Shown: in pieces, positions 1 to 9,984 of the stretch
Numbering within the stretch: the first letter of the stretch is position 1
Layout of the letters: each line of letters begins with the position of its first letter
Assembly: GCF_000208745.1 (NCBI RefSeq)
Contig: NC_030856.1
Span: 9,183,386-9,247,385 of the forward strand
Origin: Theobroma cacao
Lineage: Eukaryota > Streptophyta > Magnoliopsida > Malvales > Malvaceae
Length of the DNA stretch: 64,000 nucleotides
Reading direction: 5' to 3'
Program-made: the position numbers and the translations under genes
Notes under the pieces: model-generated
The model's input: only the letters and a program-made list of their open reading frames with translations
Told to the model about the DNA's origin: nothing
Database searches by the model: none

Positions 1-292
1 TCATTAAATATATATTTTCGGCTTACCTACTGCATTTTTAGCAAGTTTCGAGGTTTTCGACAAAAATGACAAAAATGCCCCTGTGAGCAAAAAAAAAAAA
101 TGTTATGTTATGATTTGGAAATGATTTGTAATCCTTCGTATTTTGATGATTTGATAACTATTGCTCACCGGGGAAGTGCGAAAGCTGATACGAGAGCCTT
201 GCGAGGTTTCGATCGACATTCGGAGTGAAGAATGTTTGTCGAGGCTTTGCGGCGATTGTCACAGGCTCGATGGGGAGTTCTGGGTCGTGACA
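1..292 (+). mobile_element. 3' end of a Ty3/gypsy-type LTR inserted in gene copy A
   Basis: The stretch is closely related to the last ~290 bases of the LTR ending at 15427 and, inverted, to the start of the LTR at 4524. All three share a GC-richer terminal block with a 'GATGGGGAGTT' core and end in GTGACA. It stops at 292, and from 293 the sequence is in-frame ectodomain coding sequence of copy A, so the insertion lies inside exon 1. The rest of the element and the 5' part of the gene are outside the window. Its long LTR type (about 3 kb elsewhere here) resembles Tekay/Del chromoviruses; that assignment is inference. Confidence 0.75.
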
Positions 293-820
293 TCGCAAGT
301 GTGGTGACCACAGGTATGAGCTGGAGTGTGACAATAATAACCGCACCACTTTGGTCATGAAACATGGGAGATTCTATGTCCAAAACATCTCTTATGGAAA
401 TCATACAATACAAGTTGTCGATGCGAATTTGGGCAAGAATGATTGCTCCCTTCCTCGCAGTTCCTTCATTTTTGGTCATCCATGTAAGCTACCGTATTGG
501 GTGTCGTATCCTACGAGCAGCAATATGTATCTTGTAAATTGCACAACACCGATGAAATCTTCTCTGTATGTTGATGCCTCTCGTTGCCACAATCGCTCTT
601 CCCATCCACCTACTTACTTTTATTTTTTAGATCAAGGAACCCGGCCTGTTGATTTCAGTCAGTTTTCCACGGTCGACGCACAGGTTCCAGTTGGGCTAGA
701 GAATATCAGCAACATGTCTACTTTGGACATCTACAAAAACCTATTACTGGGCTTTGAGTTGTCATGGATGGACTTAGATGATTTCCCGCTGCATTGCACG
801 GAGGATAAACTTCAAGTGAT

Positions 821-1372
821 GTAAGAATTTTCGATAATTTTGTTCTATTTTCCTAGGCTGAGTTAGGTTGGGTCATTAAATGTGATTGAAAGAATTATGG
901 TTAAAAAATTATTATATTTTGTGAATAATAAAAAGTTAACGTTTCGCTCAAACTTGAGATTGAAAATTTTGAAAAACTTCACTTCCTTCTAGCTGATTTT
1001 ATTCTTCACATGAAGCAGGGGAGACCTGCTGCAAAGAGGAAGGAATACAGAAAACTCCCTTAACAATGGAGTGAAGAAATATAACAAACTAATCCTTTTT
1101 TGTATTTATTGCTCCGCCAACCTCAAAACAAACTTGATTAAGAAATTGAACAGAATATATATGGCCGTAAGCTAGACAAGTTAGCCCAGTCCTTTTGGAA
1201 AGGTAATGCGCAGGTCAAGGGGTCGAATCGCTGTCCTGCTTGGGGGCTATAACCCTTGTTACCTAGCAAAAGGAAAACAAATTCTACAAAAAATTCAAAA
1301 CAGGGTACAAAGCAAACCTTTTATTTTAGTTGCTGATATCTTTGTTTTATTTGGATGTGTTGCGCATTCCAG
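821..1372 (+). other. Intron 1 of copy A
   Basis: AT-rich intron between the GTAAG donor at 821 and the acceptor ending at 1372. It holds a block around 1016-1080 beginning GGGAGACCTGCTGC after a CAG, which is conserved in the introns of copies C and D. It also holds a tRNA-like SINE remnant (1181-1280). No other coding sequence was recognised. Confidence 0.7.
1181..1280 (+). repeat. tRNA-derived SINE remnant in intron 1 of copy A
   Basis: TAGCCCAGT at the start fits a polymerase III A box, and GGTCGAATC at 1221 fits a B box about 40 bases later. An A-rich stretch follows. The same block is at the same intron position in copies C (26058) and D (41505), so the insertion predates the gene duplications. 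Confidence 0.5.
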
Positions 1373-1789
1373 ATTGGACTCGTTGCGATCTGCCTTGGAA
1401 ACCTATGTGGACAGCTTCGTAGATTTCCCCTTCAATAGGGAATATTATTATGGATCTACAGGTATGTTCAATTTGCAGGTTTCATAAGTAGTTTTCGTAT
1501 TGAATTTGCTCTTTTTGTTCCTCATATGGAAATGATTATGTTTCGGTTGTCTTGGTATTTTTCTATAGGTACGTATATATCTCTCGGAGTAACAGGTAAG
1601 CTTTAACTCTGCTATTGCATATACACAAAATTGAATTTTTTGAAAAAAAAAATATTAAAGAGCTATTAGATCATACCAGCTTATAAATGTACCAACTTAA
1701 ACTCACAAAAGAATAAAGCTTTTTGATGATTTTAATTTTAGAGGTGAAAGAGTACTAGAATTAAAATATTATATCTTGTATGTATAGAT

Positions 1790-2511
1790 TAGGGATGGCA
1801 TAACAGGGTACCCGCGGATACCCAAACCGATTATATAGGATTAGGGTACTCTATAATCGAATTTACGTAGTGATTTTACTATCCGTATCGGATTAACGTA
1901 GGGTATAGATATCACCCTTTGGATACTCGTTACCCAATACCCATTTATAAATATTTTATTATTACTTAAATAATTAAATTAAAAATATATAATTTTGTTG
2001 GTGTTTAGATTTTAAACCCATACAACTTTGCAAATTATTAAAAATTAACAAATATATGAAAAGTACGGTTACTTAAATTATTCATGTGATGACATTAATA
2101 TATTTAAATTAAAAAATAAAAAATTATTAATTATATTTAGATAATATGAACATCATAGTAATATAATTACTTATATATATACACTTTTAATATAAATATA
2201 TTTACTTGCTATTTTGTGTTAACATTATAAAAATTATAACTTATAAAATTATTAATTATAATAGATATACTATTTGTTTATATAAACTTATAATTTTTTT
2301 AATATATAGAATTTTAATAATTTTTTACATAATTAGGTTTTTAAATAGGTTAGGGTAATTATAGGGGAGTGGGGATGTATTAGGGTTAAGGTTAGGGTAA
2401 TAACTTTTAAAAATATTTGAGTAATTAATAGGGTTTGGGTATTTTATTTCTTATAGGGTTAGGATTCGAGTACCTCAAAATTAACGGATACCCTTTTCGT
2501 TGAGAACTCTA
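1790..2511. mobile_element. hAT-type MITE in intron 3 of copy A
   Basis: The 722-bp AT-rich element starts TAGGGATGGC and ends with the imperfect inverted form ACTCTA, with GGGTACCC/GGATACCC-type subterminal repeats. It is flanked by a perfect 8-bp direct repeat GTATAGAT (1782-1789 and 2512-2519), the size expected of hAT insertions. It has no coding capacity. The corresponding intron of copy C lacks it. Confidence 0.88.
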
Positions 2512-4134
2512 GTATAGATAGAGGAACAAATAATAGTAAATAAAAAAAGCTGTGGGCTTGAATAATATGATAGAATACACTAAGTAGTTATTAATTGAAC
2601 ATATGAATGGTAAAAATTAGTAATAAATATTCTAGTATTGCACATGGTGATTTTAGTTATTAAGAAATTACCGAATGCATTACTTGATAAGAATTTGTCT
2701 TTCAAGCTATGATATTTAGTTTCCTTTATCATATGCTAACTATACTATTTAATTATGAGAGAATGCTTCATACTACACTTTTAATTATTGGGCAATTCTC
2801 GCACTAGTTTTTCTTTTCTTTTCTCTTTATTGTCTTTCTGAAAATAAGCATCCTACAGTTTTCCATTCTGTTATAAATTAGTTCGTTATGGTGAAAGATA
2901 ACAGCACTTAAGTTGCCTGATATAAGACATAATCACATTTCTTTCGAAAATAGTTTCATTCAATATACTAATGTGTTCCAACATACTTTTCTTAAAAAAG
3001 GAGGAGTTATCTTATTAAGAGCTTTGCCGGGAATATGTTGCTTGATTGTAGTTGTTACGTACAAATGGCGAAGAAGACATTTATCTGTGGATGACATGAT
3101 TGAGGAGTTTCTTCAAAGTCAAAATGATATAATACCGATAAGGTATTCTTATCGTGAAATAAAAAGAATGACTAAAAGTTTGCGAGATAAATTAGGTGAA
3201 GGCGGTTATAGTTCAGTGTATAAAGGAAAGCTTTGTAGTGGTCATTTTGTAGCAATAAAGTTATTGGGTAAGTCAAAAGCTAACGGACAAGATTTCATTA
3301 ATGAAGTTGCTGCAATTGGGAGAATTCATCATGTTAATGTGGCAAGACTTATTGGATTTCGTGTGGAGGGATCAAAACAAGCTCTTGTCTATGACTTTAT
3401 GTCAAATGGATCTCTAGATAAAATCATATTTGCAGAAGAAAATAAAACTATTTTGAGTTGGCAACAAATGTTTGATATTGCACTTGGCGTGGCTCGAGGA
3501 ATTGAATATTTACATCAAGGATGTGACATGCAAATTCTACATTTTGACATCAAGCCGCACAAAGTTCTTTTAGATGAGAACTTTATCCCAAAAGTTTCGG
3601 ATTTTGGTCTTGCTAAACTCTATTCAGTAGATGATAACATCGTATCACTCACTGCAGCACGAGGTACAATCAGATATATTGCTCCTGAATTGGTCTACAA
3701 AAACATTGGAGGCATCTCGTACAAGGCTGATGTTTATAGTTTTGGAATGCTATTAATGGAAATGGTGGGAAGAAGGAAGAATTTGAATGTACTTGCTGAA
3801 CACTTAAGTCAAATACTTTCCGTCATGGATTTATGGCCGATTGCATCAAGGACAGGACTTTGAGTTGAGAGAAGTTACAGATTTTGAAAAGATACTTATT
3901 AAGAAAATGATAATAACAGCTTGTTGGTGTATACAAGTGACACCTAATGACCGTCCTTCAATGAACAAAGTCTTGCAGATGCTTGAAACAGATGTTGAGC
4001 TCATTCAAATGCCCCCCAAATCTTTTCAACTTCCTTTTGAAATATTAACTGAGGATCATGTTGATGAAAATCCAAGTGAGGATCCAACTTCATCACTTCT
4101 TTCTTCGAATGAAATTAGCTTAAATATAGTCTAA

Positions 4135-4523
4135 GTTATGAAACTTTTCATTTTATCACGTTACCTTTGTACTTTGATAATGAGAAAAAATCATGTCCCT
4201 TTAGAATTTTGTATTATAATTTCCAAACTTTTCTCTGTATTTTTAACTCTGTTTTTATGGGTGTTTTTTCTTATACCATTTTGTGTTTTATTTCATAGTA
4301 TATATCCTTCATTTTGCTTATTTGACCTATGTTATTATTTCCTTTGTTAAGCTTAACCTTCCCCTTTTTTGTAGAAATGGCTTAGAAAAATTAAAAAATG
4401 GTAATGGAAACCAGAATTCCATAAGATTTAAATTCCAAGACAAGGCCGTAGTGGTTGCCTTCGTTTTATATTTAAGTCCAAGTATGCTAAAGATAAAAAA
4501 TGGAATAGAAAATGAGTAAAGTT
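4135..4523 (+). other. 3' flank of copy A
   Basis: T-rich sequence after the copy A stop. It aligns by eye with the sequence after copy C (28090-28490) and copy F (61603-61990), so the duplication unit extends beyond the coding region. It probably contains the 3' UTR. It is cut at 4523 by the LTR insertion. Confidence 0.7.
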
Positions 4524-7500
4524 TGTCACGATCCGGAACTCCCTTCGAGCCCGTGATAATCGTCGCGGTATCCCGATGAGCACTTATCTCTCGAAATACC
4601 AACCGGAACCCCGCAAGGCTTAATATCATTTTTTTCGTTTTCCTCGGTGAGTAACTATTGCCAAATATTATGTTCTAAAGGATTTTGAGCTATTTCCAAC
4701 TTAAAACAGATAAAACGAAAATTTTGTCTCAGAGGGGCATTTTGGTCATTTCTCCCAAAAATCTCAAAATCAGTTAAAAATGTAGTTTGCAAGTGGAAAA
4801 CGCATATTTCATAATCAAAAATAATTTTGAATGTCTAAAATATTCGTTTAAAATAAAATTATGACTATTAATATAAAATAAAAAATATTGAATAAAATAT
4901 TCAATTTTCTCTTAAAACAATATTTTAAGAACACTGCATAAATAATTTTTACAGCGTAAAAGTAAAATAAATTCATATATATTGTAATACAGATAATCAA
5001 AGTATAAAATTAAATTTGCAGTGACACGTGGGCCCACAAACGACTAAAAGTGTCTAGAGAGATAAACCTACATATTTTGAGGATGCCAGTCCAAATCTAA
5101 TCCTCGAAGAAATGAGATATCTACCGACTATCCTGAGTCTGAAATGGGTGGAAAGGAGGGTGGTGAGATTATATAATCTCAGTGAGTAAACAAATATCAT
5201 TTAAAATATCCAAAGGCGAGTAAAAGGAGACTATTAAAACATTTCATTAAACTGTAATTTATCATCTTTCGACTTATTTCAACCAAATGATATCAATTTA
5301 TTTAAATCAAGTAATCAGTATGGCTTATGAACTTCTTAAAACTTTGGCTCGTGCCAAAATCATTATCATACTCAGTTATCAGGGATACCTTGATCGAGGG
5401 TTATCCCAACCGAGTCCGCTAAGGCTGTTAAAAAGTTTTGAACACATAAATCATGTTTTTATTTTGAAAATATAACCGTTCCTTAGCGTTAGCGGAGTTC
5501 ATCATCACGAGGTGGTTTGGCGTGAAGTGAACTCTAAAACTGTTAGCCTCAGGAGTTATCCACCCGCGCCTCTCATACTGAGGTAAGATATAACGAGGTT
5601 TACCGTGCCCCTCTAATAGGCTGGCCCACGAAAACCCGCCTGCTGCAGTGGCTAGTTAAATAACCCACCATATAATAAAATTCATTCTAGCATGACATGA
5701 TAATTATTGTAATTCATAACCTTTAAAGGCTAAGTACACATTTCATATATTTCAACATAAATACCAATTCAGCCATTCATGCAAATATTATCATAAGCCA
5801 TTTATTCCAATCATAAATTTACAACATACCAGTGGTCTCCAATTACTCTATTTTTCAAAATCGTTATTTCGTTTCAAGAGAATTTATTAAATCATTTTGT
5901 TTAAACATATTTTATTTGTAAAACCAAAAATTAACCATTTAAACTCGTTTTCATAAAATTTCATCAAAATTGATTAAAATCATACTTTAGATAATTAAAA
6001 TGATAATAAGGTCACTCACAGTATCAAGAGTAGAAATACTCTTATTTTCAGTCCGCGGGTACAGTCCTTTACCCGTATCCAATGGCTCATCACTTAGCCA
6101 TAATCCATGACACATATTCCAATTAAATTGTATCTAACAGTCATTAGCTATTTTAGGCTCGATGTATATGCTGATATGATATGCACAAATGTCTAAATTT
6201 TGCCTAAATGCAGTGTTAGCCTATTTCGGTCTTTTACCCGATAAATCGATATACGCGTCCGTTTAAACTCCAAATTAATTTTTTTCAATTTCTATACCTC
6301 AATTGTACCCAAATTGAATTAATGTCCCACAGTGTGGTGCAAATTATCAGTCTCGGTAGCAAATTATGAAAATACCCCTAGTGGGTAAAAATTCATATTT
6401 TTACTCCGAAAATTTTCATTATTTTTCTAGGCTCATAATTCATCATTATTCATCATAATTTCTCAAACAAACATCAAGATCAGCAGCCAATATTCCCCTA
6501 GAAAATTCGGCATAATGGGTTTCAATGGGAGAAAATTATTTCTCTAGCTTATTTTTGCTATATTTCAATATAACCTAACTAAAATCACTTAATTCAATTA
6601 AAATCAACCAAAACTCAAGCTCAAAACTCATCCATGGAGGTTTGGCCANNNNNNNNNNNNNNNNNNNNNNNNNNNNNNNNNNNNNNNNNNNNNNNNNNNN
6701 NNNNNNNNNNNNNNNNNNNNNNNNNNNNNNNNNNNNNNNNNNNNNNNNNNNNNNNNNNNNNNNNNNNNNNNNNNNNNNNNNNNNNNNNNNNNNNNNNAAG
6801 TTTAAATTGAAAAATCTTACCTTTTTCACTTATTTTCCTTGATTTTCCATACTTTTTCTCTTCAAATTCCCCACCTAGGGTTTGTTTTCTTTCTTTTTCC
6901 CTTTGTTCTTGGTGTGGCCGAATATTTGGAGAGAAATGAGGGATTTATAGGCTGATTTTTATAGAAAATAATAAAATATTCTAAGCTTGACACATGGCAT
7001 GTTTCCATTGGTCTATTTTTAAAACTTTAAAAATTTTAAACCTTTTATCTCCACCATATGATTAGTTAATGGTCAAAATGAGGATAAGGGAAGACCATGT
7101 GCTGGACAAATGTCCTGGTGGTGGAAAATTGCTGTTTTGCCCCTAGGATGGTAAAATTACCATTTTACCCCTATACTCCGAAAAATACCAAGATTACAAT
7201 TTCTCACTTCTCAACCTCAAATTATGCTCTAAATAGTCAATCTTGATCAATCTTAGTCAAAATTTTCATCCAACACTCACATCTTAACCTCGGATGGCAA
7301 AATGACCATTTTGCCCTTAGGTTAGGAAAATTTCAATTAGACTCCAAATTGATTCTCGAACTCCAATCACCATTTTAAATCATTCTGGGACTTTAAAATT
7401 TCAATTTCACCCTAAAATCTCTATTTAATCTAGTTCGAGGCTTAAATCAACTTTATTGTACCTCTAGGTACAATACGGACTTTTGTAAATTTTTCGGGAC

Positions 7501-7572
7501 TCTCCTAGCATGCAAACATGCTATCCATCACGTCTATGTCATGACAAATATTTTATGGAGTCGGGCTTGTCA
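4524..7572 (-). mobile_element. Long Ty3/gypsy-type LTR, minus strand, with internal stub
   Basis: On the minus strand the LTR begins TGACAAGCCC (7572) and ends ...CGTGACA (4524), about 3.05 kb including the gap at 6649-6797. Just outside its start lies a purine tract, GGGGGAGAAGA on the minus strand (7573-7583). This is the polypurine tract expected 5' of a 3' LTR, so a short internal stub of the element remains to about 7640. It has no long coding frame. It matches the LTR at about 12360-15427 along its length. It interrupts flank sequence that is continuous after copies C and F. Confidence 0.78.
6649..6797. other. Assembly gap (149 N)
   Basis: A run of 149 undetermined bases inside the LTR at 4524-7572. 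Open frames spanning it are artefacts. Confidence 0.99.
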
Positions 7573-7877
7573 TCTTCTCCCCCACTTGAATCAACTATAT
7601 GATCCTTCTTCACGACTAATTTCGACATCCGGCTAAATATTAATATTTTAATATTATTTTATTGTTATTTTCTCACTTATGAAATTTTTTATCCTAAACT
7701 ACTCATTTCGTTTTTTATCACTTTTAAACGTTTTAATTTACCTCAATTTGTATTCGATCAATTTTATTTATCACCCTATCAAAGTATGGGGCATTTCAAA
7801 GTTATTGTTGAAGTTTTTTTGTTTTGGGCTTGAATCACTAGAACAAGGTTTACAGGTCCCTTAAGAACTCTTAAAGA

Positions 7878-8040
7878 GCTCTGATACCAAGTTGGAGTTT
7901 TTTTGTGAGGTAATAAAATAGAAGATAGAATGAAGCGAAGACAATAACAGAATGAAGTTTCCAAGTTTGTGCCTTCACTCTGTTATTGTCTTTGCTTCAT
8001 TCTATCTTCTCTTTTGTTACCTCACAAAAAAACTCCAACA
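7878..8040 (-). repeat. Palindromic short LTR plus primer-binding site (TRIM-like or fold-back)
   Basis: Two 67-nt arms, 7891-7957 and 7973-8039, are inverted copies with about four mismatches around a 15-nt loop. The outer ends are GTTGGAG and CTCCAAC(A). Abutting it at 7878-7890 is GCTCTGATACCAA, the complement of TTGGTATCAGAGC, the usual initiator-tRNA-Met primer-binding site of plant LTR retrotransposons. Read on the minus strand this is an LTR of about 150 bp followed by a PBS. The size suggests a TRIM-like element or fragment. A fold-back duplication of an LTR end is the alternative. No coding sequence is attached. Confidence 0.6.
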
Positions 8041-8141
8041 ATTATGTTAATTTTTTTGTGAAAGGTAAGAATATTTGCATTCAATCAAAAGAATAATTAC
8101 AAAACCCTTGTCATCAATGAAAATAAGATAGACCTCTTACA

Positions 8142-9080
8142 TCTAAAATGAGCATTAGGCTAAAATAAAATCTTACTATTCTTTCTTTTATCTGTTTCTT
8201 TATTCTAATAAAATTTCAATAACTTACAATTTATGGAACCATTTATTTGTTTAGTTGTACATGAAATTTTGACCATTTTTCTATTGCTTTCTACCTAAAT
8301 CTTGATAAATTTTCAATGAAATTTGATGATTTTTCAATGAAAATTCAATGAATTTTTTATAAAATTTTAAAGAATTTTTGATAAATGTATATCGGATTTT
8401 TTGTAGATTTTCATTAGATTTTTTTACTGAATTTCAACAAAACTAACACCTCAAAATTTAAATTATTTAAATGAATTTCAAAAGAATTTATATCTTTTTG
8501 TCGGAATTTTTTTTCAGTTTTGACATAAAAAATTTTCAACTTAATATTTTTCATGAAAGCCTAACGAAATTTTCCATGAAAAATTTGTTGAAAATGAAAT
8601 TTTTTGATAAAATTTTAATTTTTCCAATAAAAAATTTCATAAAACTTAGAAAATATTTTATTTTATTTTATTTTGTAAGTAACAAATGAAACTTGAAAAA
8701 TCATATACTTATTAAGCTTCATAATGGGAATATCGATCAGACTTAAAAAGTGAAAGTTAGGTCTTTTGCATTCCTCATCCAACATACAGTGTAAGCTACA
8801 CAACAAAAAGAAACTTAAGCAATGTTTGCCAAGTCTAAGACAAATAAGCAATGAGGTTAAAGATATGAGAGACTGCATCAAAACAAAGAAATAGCATGAG
8901 AAATAAGCTAAGCATAAAAAGCCTACATAACATACCAATTGTCTCTAAAAGTTTAGTATGAAGCATAGAACAATTATGGATGGGAAAAATAAGGAAATAA
9001 ATAAATAAATCAAGAGAAAGTTAAAGGCATCATTAATTCTTGCAAAAATTTAATAGCAATTATTAAACTTTAAACGACAA
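8142..9080 (+). other. Duplicated downstream flank of copy A
   Basis: AT-rich sequence aligning by eye with 28500-29700 downstream of copy C and, in its first part, with 62010-62180 downstream of copy F. It resumes the flank interrupted at 4523. About 100 bases immediately before it (8045-8141) look like a small T-led retroposon tail and are absent after copy C. No gene was recognised. Confidence 0.6.
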
Positions 9081-9487
9081 ATTAATAATTGTATACAATT
9101 ATATAATTTTAACCACTCATATTAGATCTATGTTGAGCATCGATTTGTCCATATGCTGGTATATTGACAAAGAAATTAACATGTTAAAGAAATATTTCGA
9201 CATGGTTGTGTACTTAAGTCTACTACTTACTTTGAAGGGATTTTCAAACAACAATTTTGGTGTGCCTTAAGCAGCTTATAATTCATGTTTTACATACATA
9301 ATAGGAAAGAACAATCTATAATAGGAATTATTATTCTAGTTGGTCTTCATAGTTGGTGTTGCTAGCCAACAACAACATATCAACAATTTCAGTATAAAAA
9401 ACACAAGTTTTAATTGGAAAGAAGAATTACATAAGGAATGGTTTTCACCTGTGTCCACCAAAATATGGTTGTACACATGCACCAATT

Positions 9488-9783
9488 TTAGTTATCAATG
9501 AACTTGCTAACAGGAGGAACAAAAACTATCACTAGGTTGACTGTATTAGTCATTAGGCATATTGCTACAATAACCATAAAGGAGGAATAAGGCCACTCTT
9601 TGATCCAGCTTCCATATTGTGTAGAATAACAAGTATATTTCCTCCTAGAATGGGCATAATAGACAGAAAGAACAATGGTCCATATCACTGCAATAGCAAG
9701 CCTTGGCACTTGTCACCATTTTTAAGATAGCTCCACTATGTTTCTTGCTTTCCATGAGAAGATAATATAAAGAATTGTGTTTC

Positions 9784-9785
<2 letters not shown>
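9488..9785 (-). pseudogene. Callose synthase (glucan synthase-like) fragment
   Basis: On the minus strand the frame at 9709-9488 reads ...SRRKYTCYSTQYGSWI..., then ...SSFMVIVAICLMTN and ...FVPPVSKFI. This matches the membrane region upstream of the catalytic part of plant callose synthases (CalS/GSL, 1,3-beta-glucan synthase), as recalled from family knowledge. Just upstream, at about 9785-9710, a shifted frame resembles the preceding segment, so there is a frameshift. The frame stops after KFID, and nothing convincingly catalytic follows. A complete callose synthase has about 1900 residues, so this is a small isolated fragment, probably duplicated or captured. It has no obvious link to the kinase array. 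Confidence 0.7.

Positions 9786-9786
<1 letters not shown>

Positions 9787-9830
<44 letters not shown>
9787..9830. repeat. Microsatellite (CA)n(TA)n
   Basis: Uninterrupted CA dinucleotides run directly into TA dinucleotides. A short (GA)n run lies nearby at about 9966-9982. Confidence 0.97.
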
Positions 9831-9984
9831 TTGTATGTATGTGTGTATGTATTAGCTGACACTTGAAAATTCTCCAATCAAAAGATATACTTAATCCATT
9901 TTTAAGAAAAACAATTAATTAACTTGTTGTACCACATCATAATGATTTAAGCTTCTTTATTAAAGAGAGAGAGAGAGAGAGATC

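Larger units (their letters stand above)
293..4134 (+). pseudogene. Lr10-like receptor kinase, copy A (disrupted)
   Basis: Exon 1 remnant at 293-820 reads in frame from 294 (RKCGDHRYELEC...) through the GUB_WAK domain to a GTAAG donor at 821. Exon 2 is 1373-1461, the microexon 1569-1595 (27 nt, 30 in paralogs) and the kinase exon 3001-4134, with compatible phases. The product would be a membrane receptor kinase with a cysteine-rich ectodomain. It is broken in several ways. An LTR ends inside exon 1. The kinase reading frame shifts near 3815-3823 through a 2-nt loss relative to copy C. The third glycine of the Gly-rich loop is Ser (GEGGYSS). The catalytic-loop Asn is Lys (HFDIKPHK). GTIGY has become GTIRY. 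Intron 3 also holds a hAT MITE. A functional kinase is very unlikely; transcription cannot be judged. Confidence 0.9.

Noticed and set aside
1181..1280. A tRNA gene
   Set aside because: A and B boxes are present, but no cloverleaf or acceptor stem can be formed, and the block recurs only as an intronic retroposon.
1206..1487. 93-codon open frame in copy A
   Set aside because: It runs through the SINE remnant and intron into exon 2 and its donor; only 1373-1461 is supported as coding by the paralogs.
6575..6842. Open frames on both strands across the N run
   Set aside because: They consist mostly of undetermined bases and lie in an LTR.
7891..8039. A microRNA precursor
   Set aside because: The hairpin is long and almost perfectly paired and abuts a retrotransposon primer-binding site; a mobile-element origin is simpler. 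Small-RNA data would be needed.
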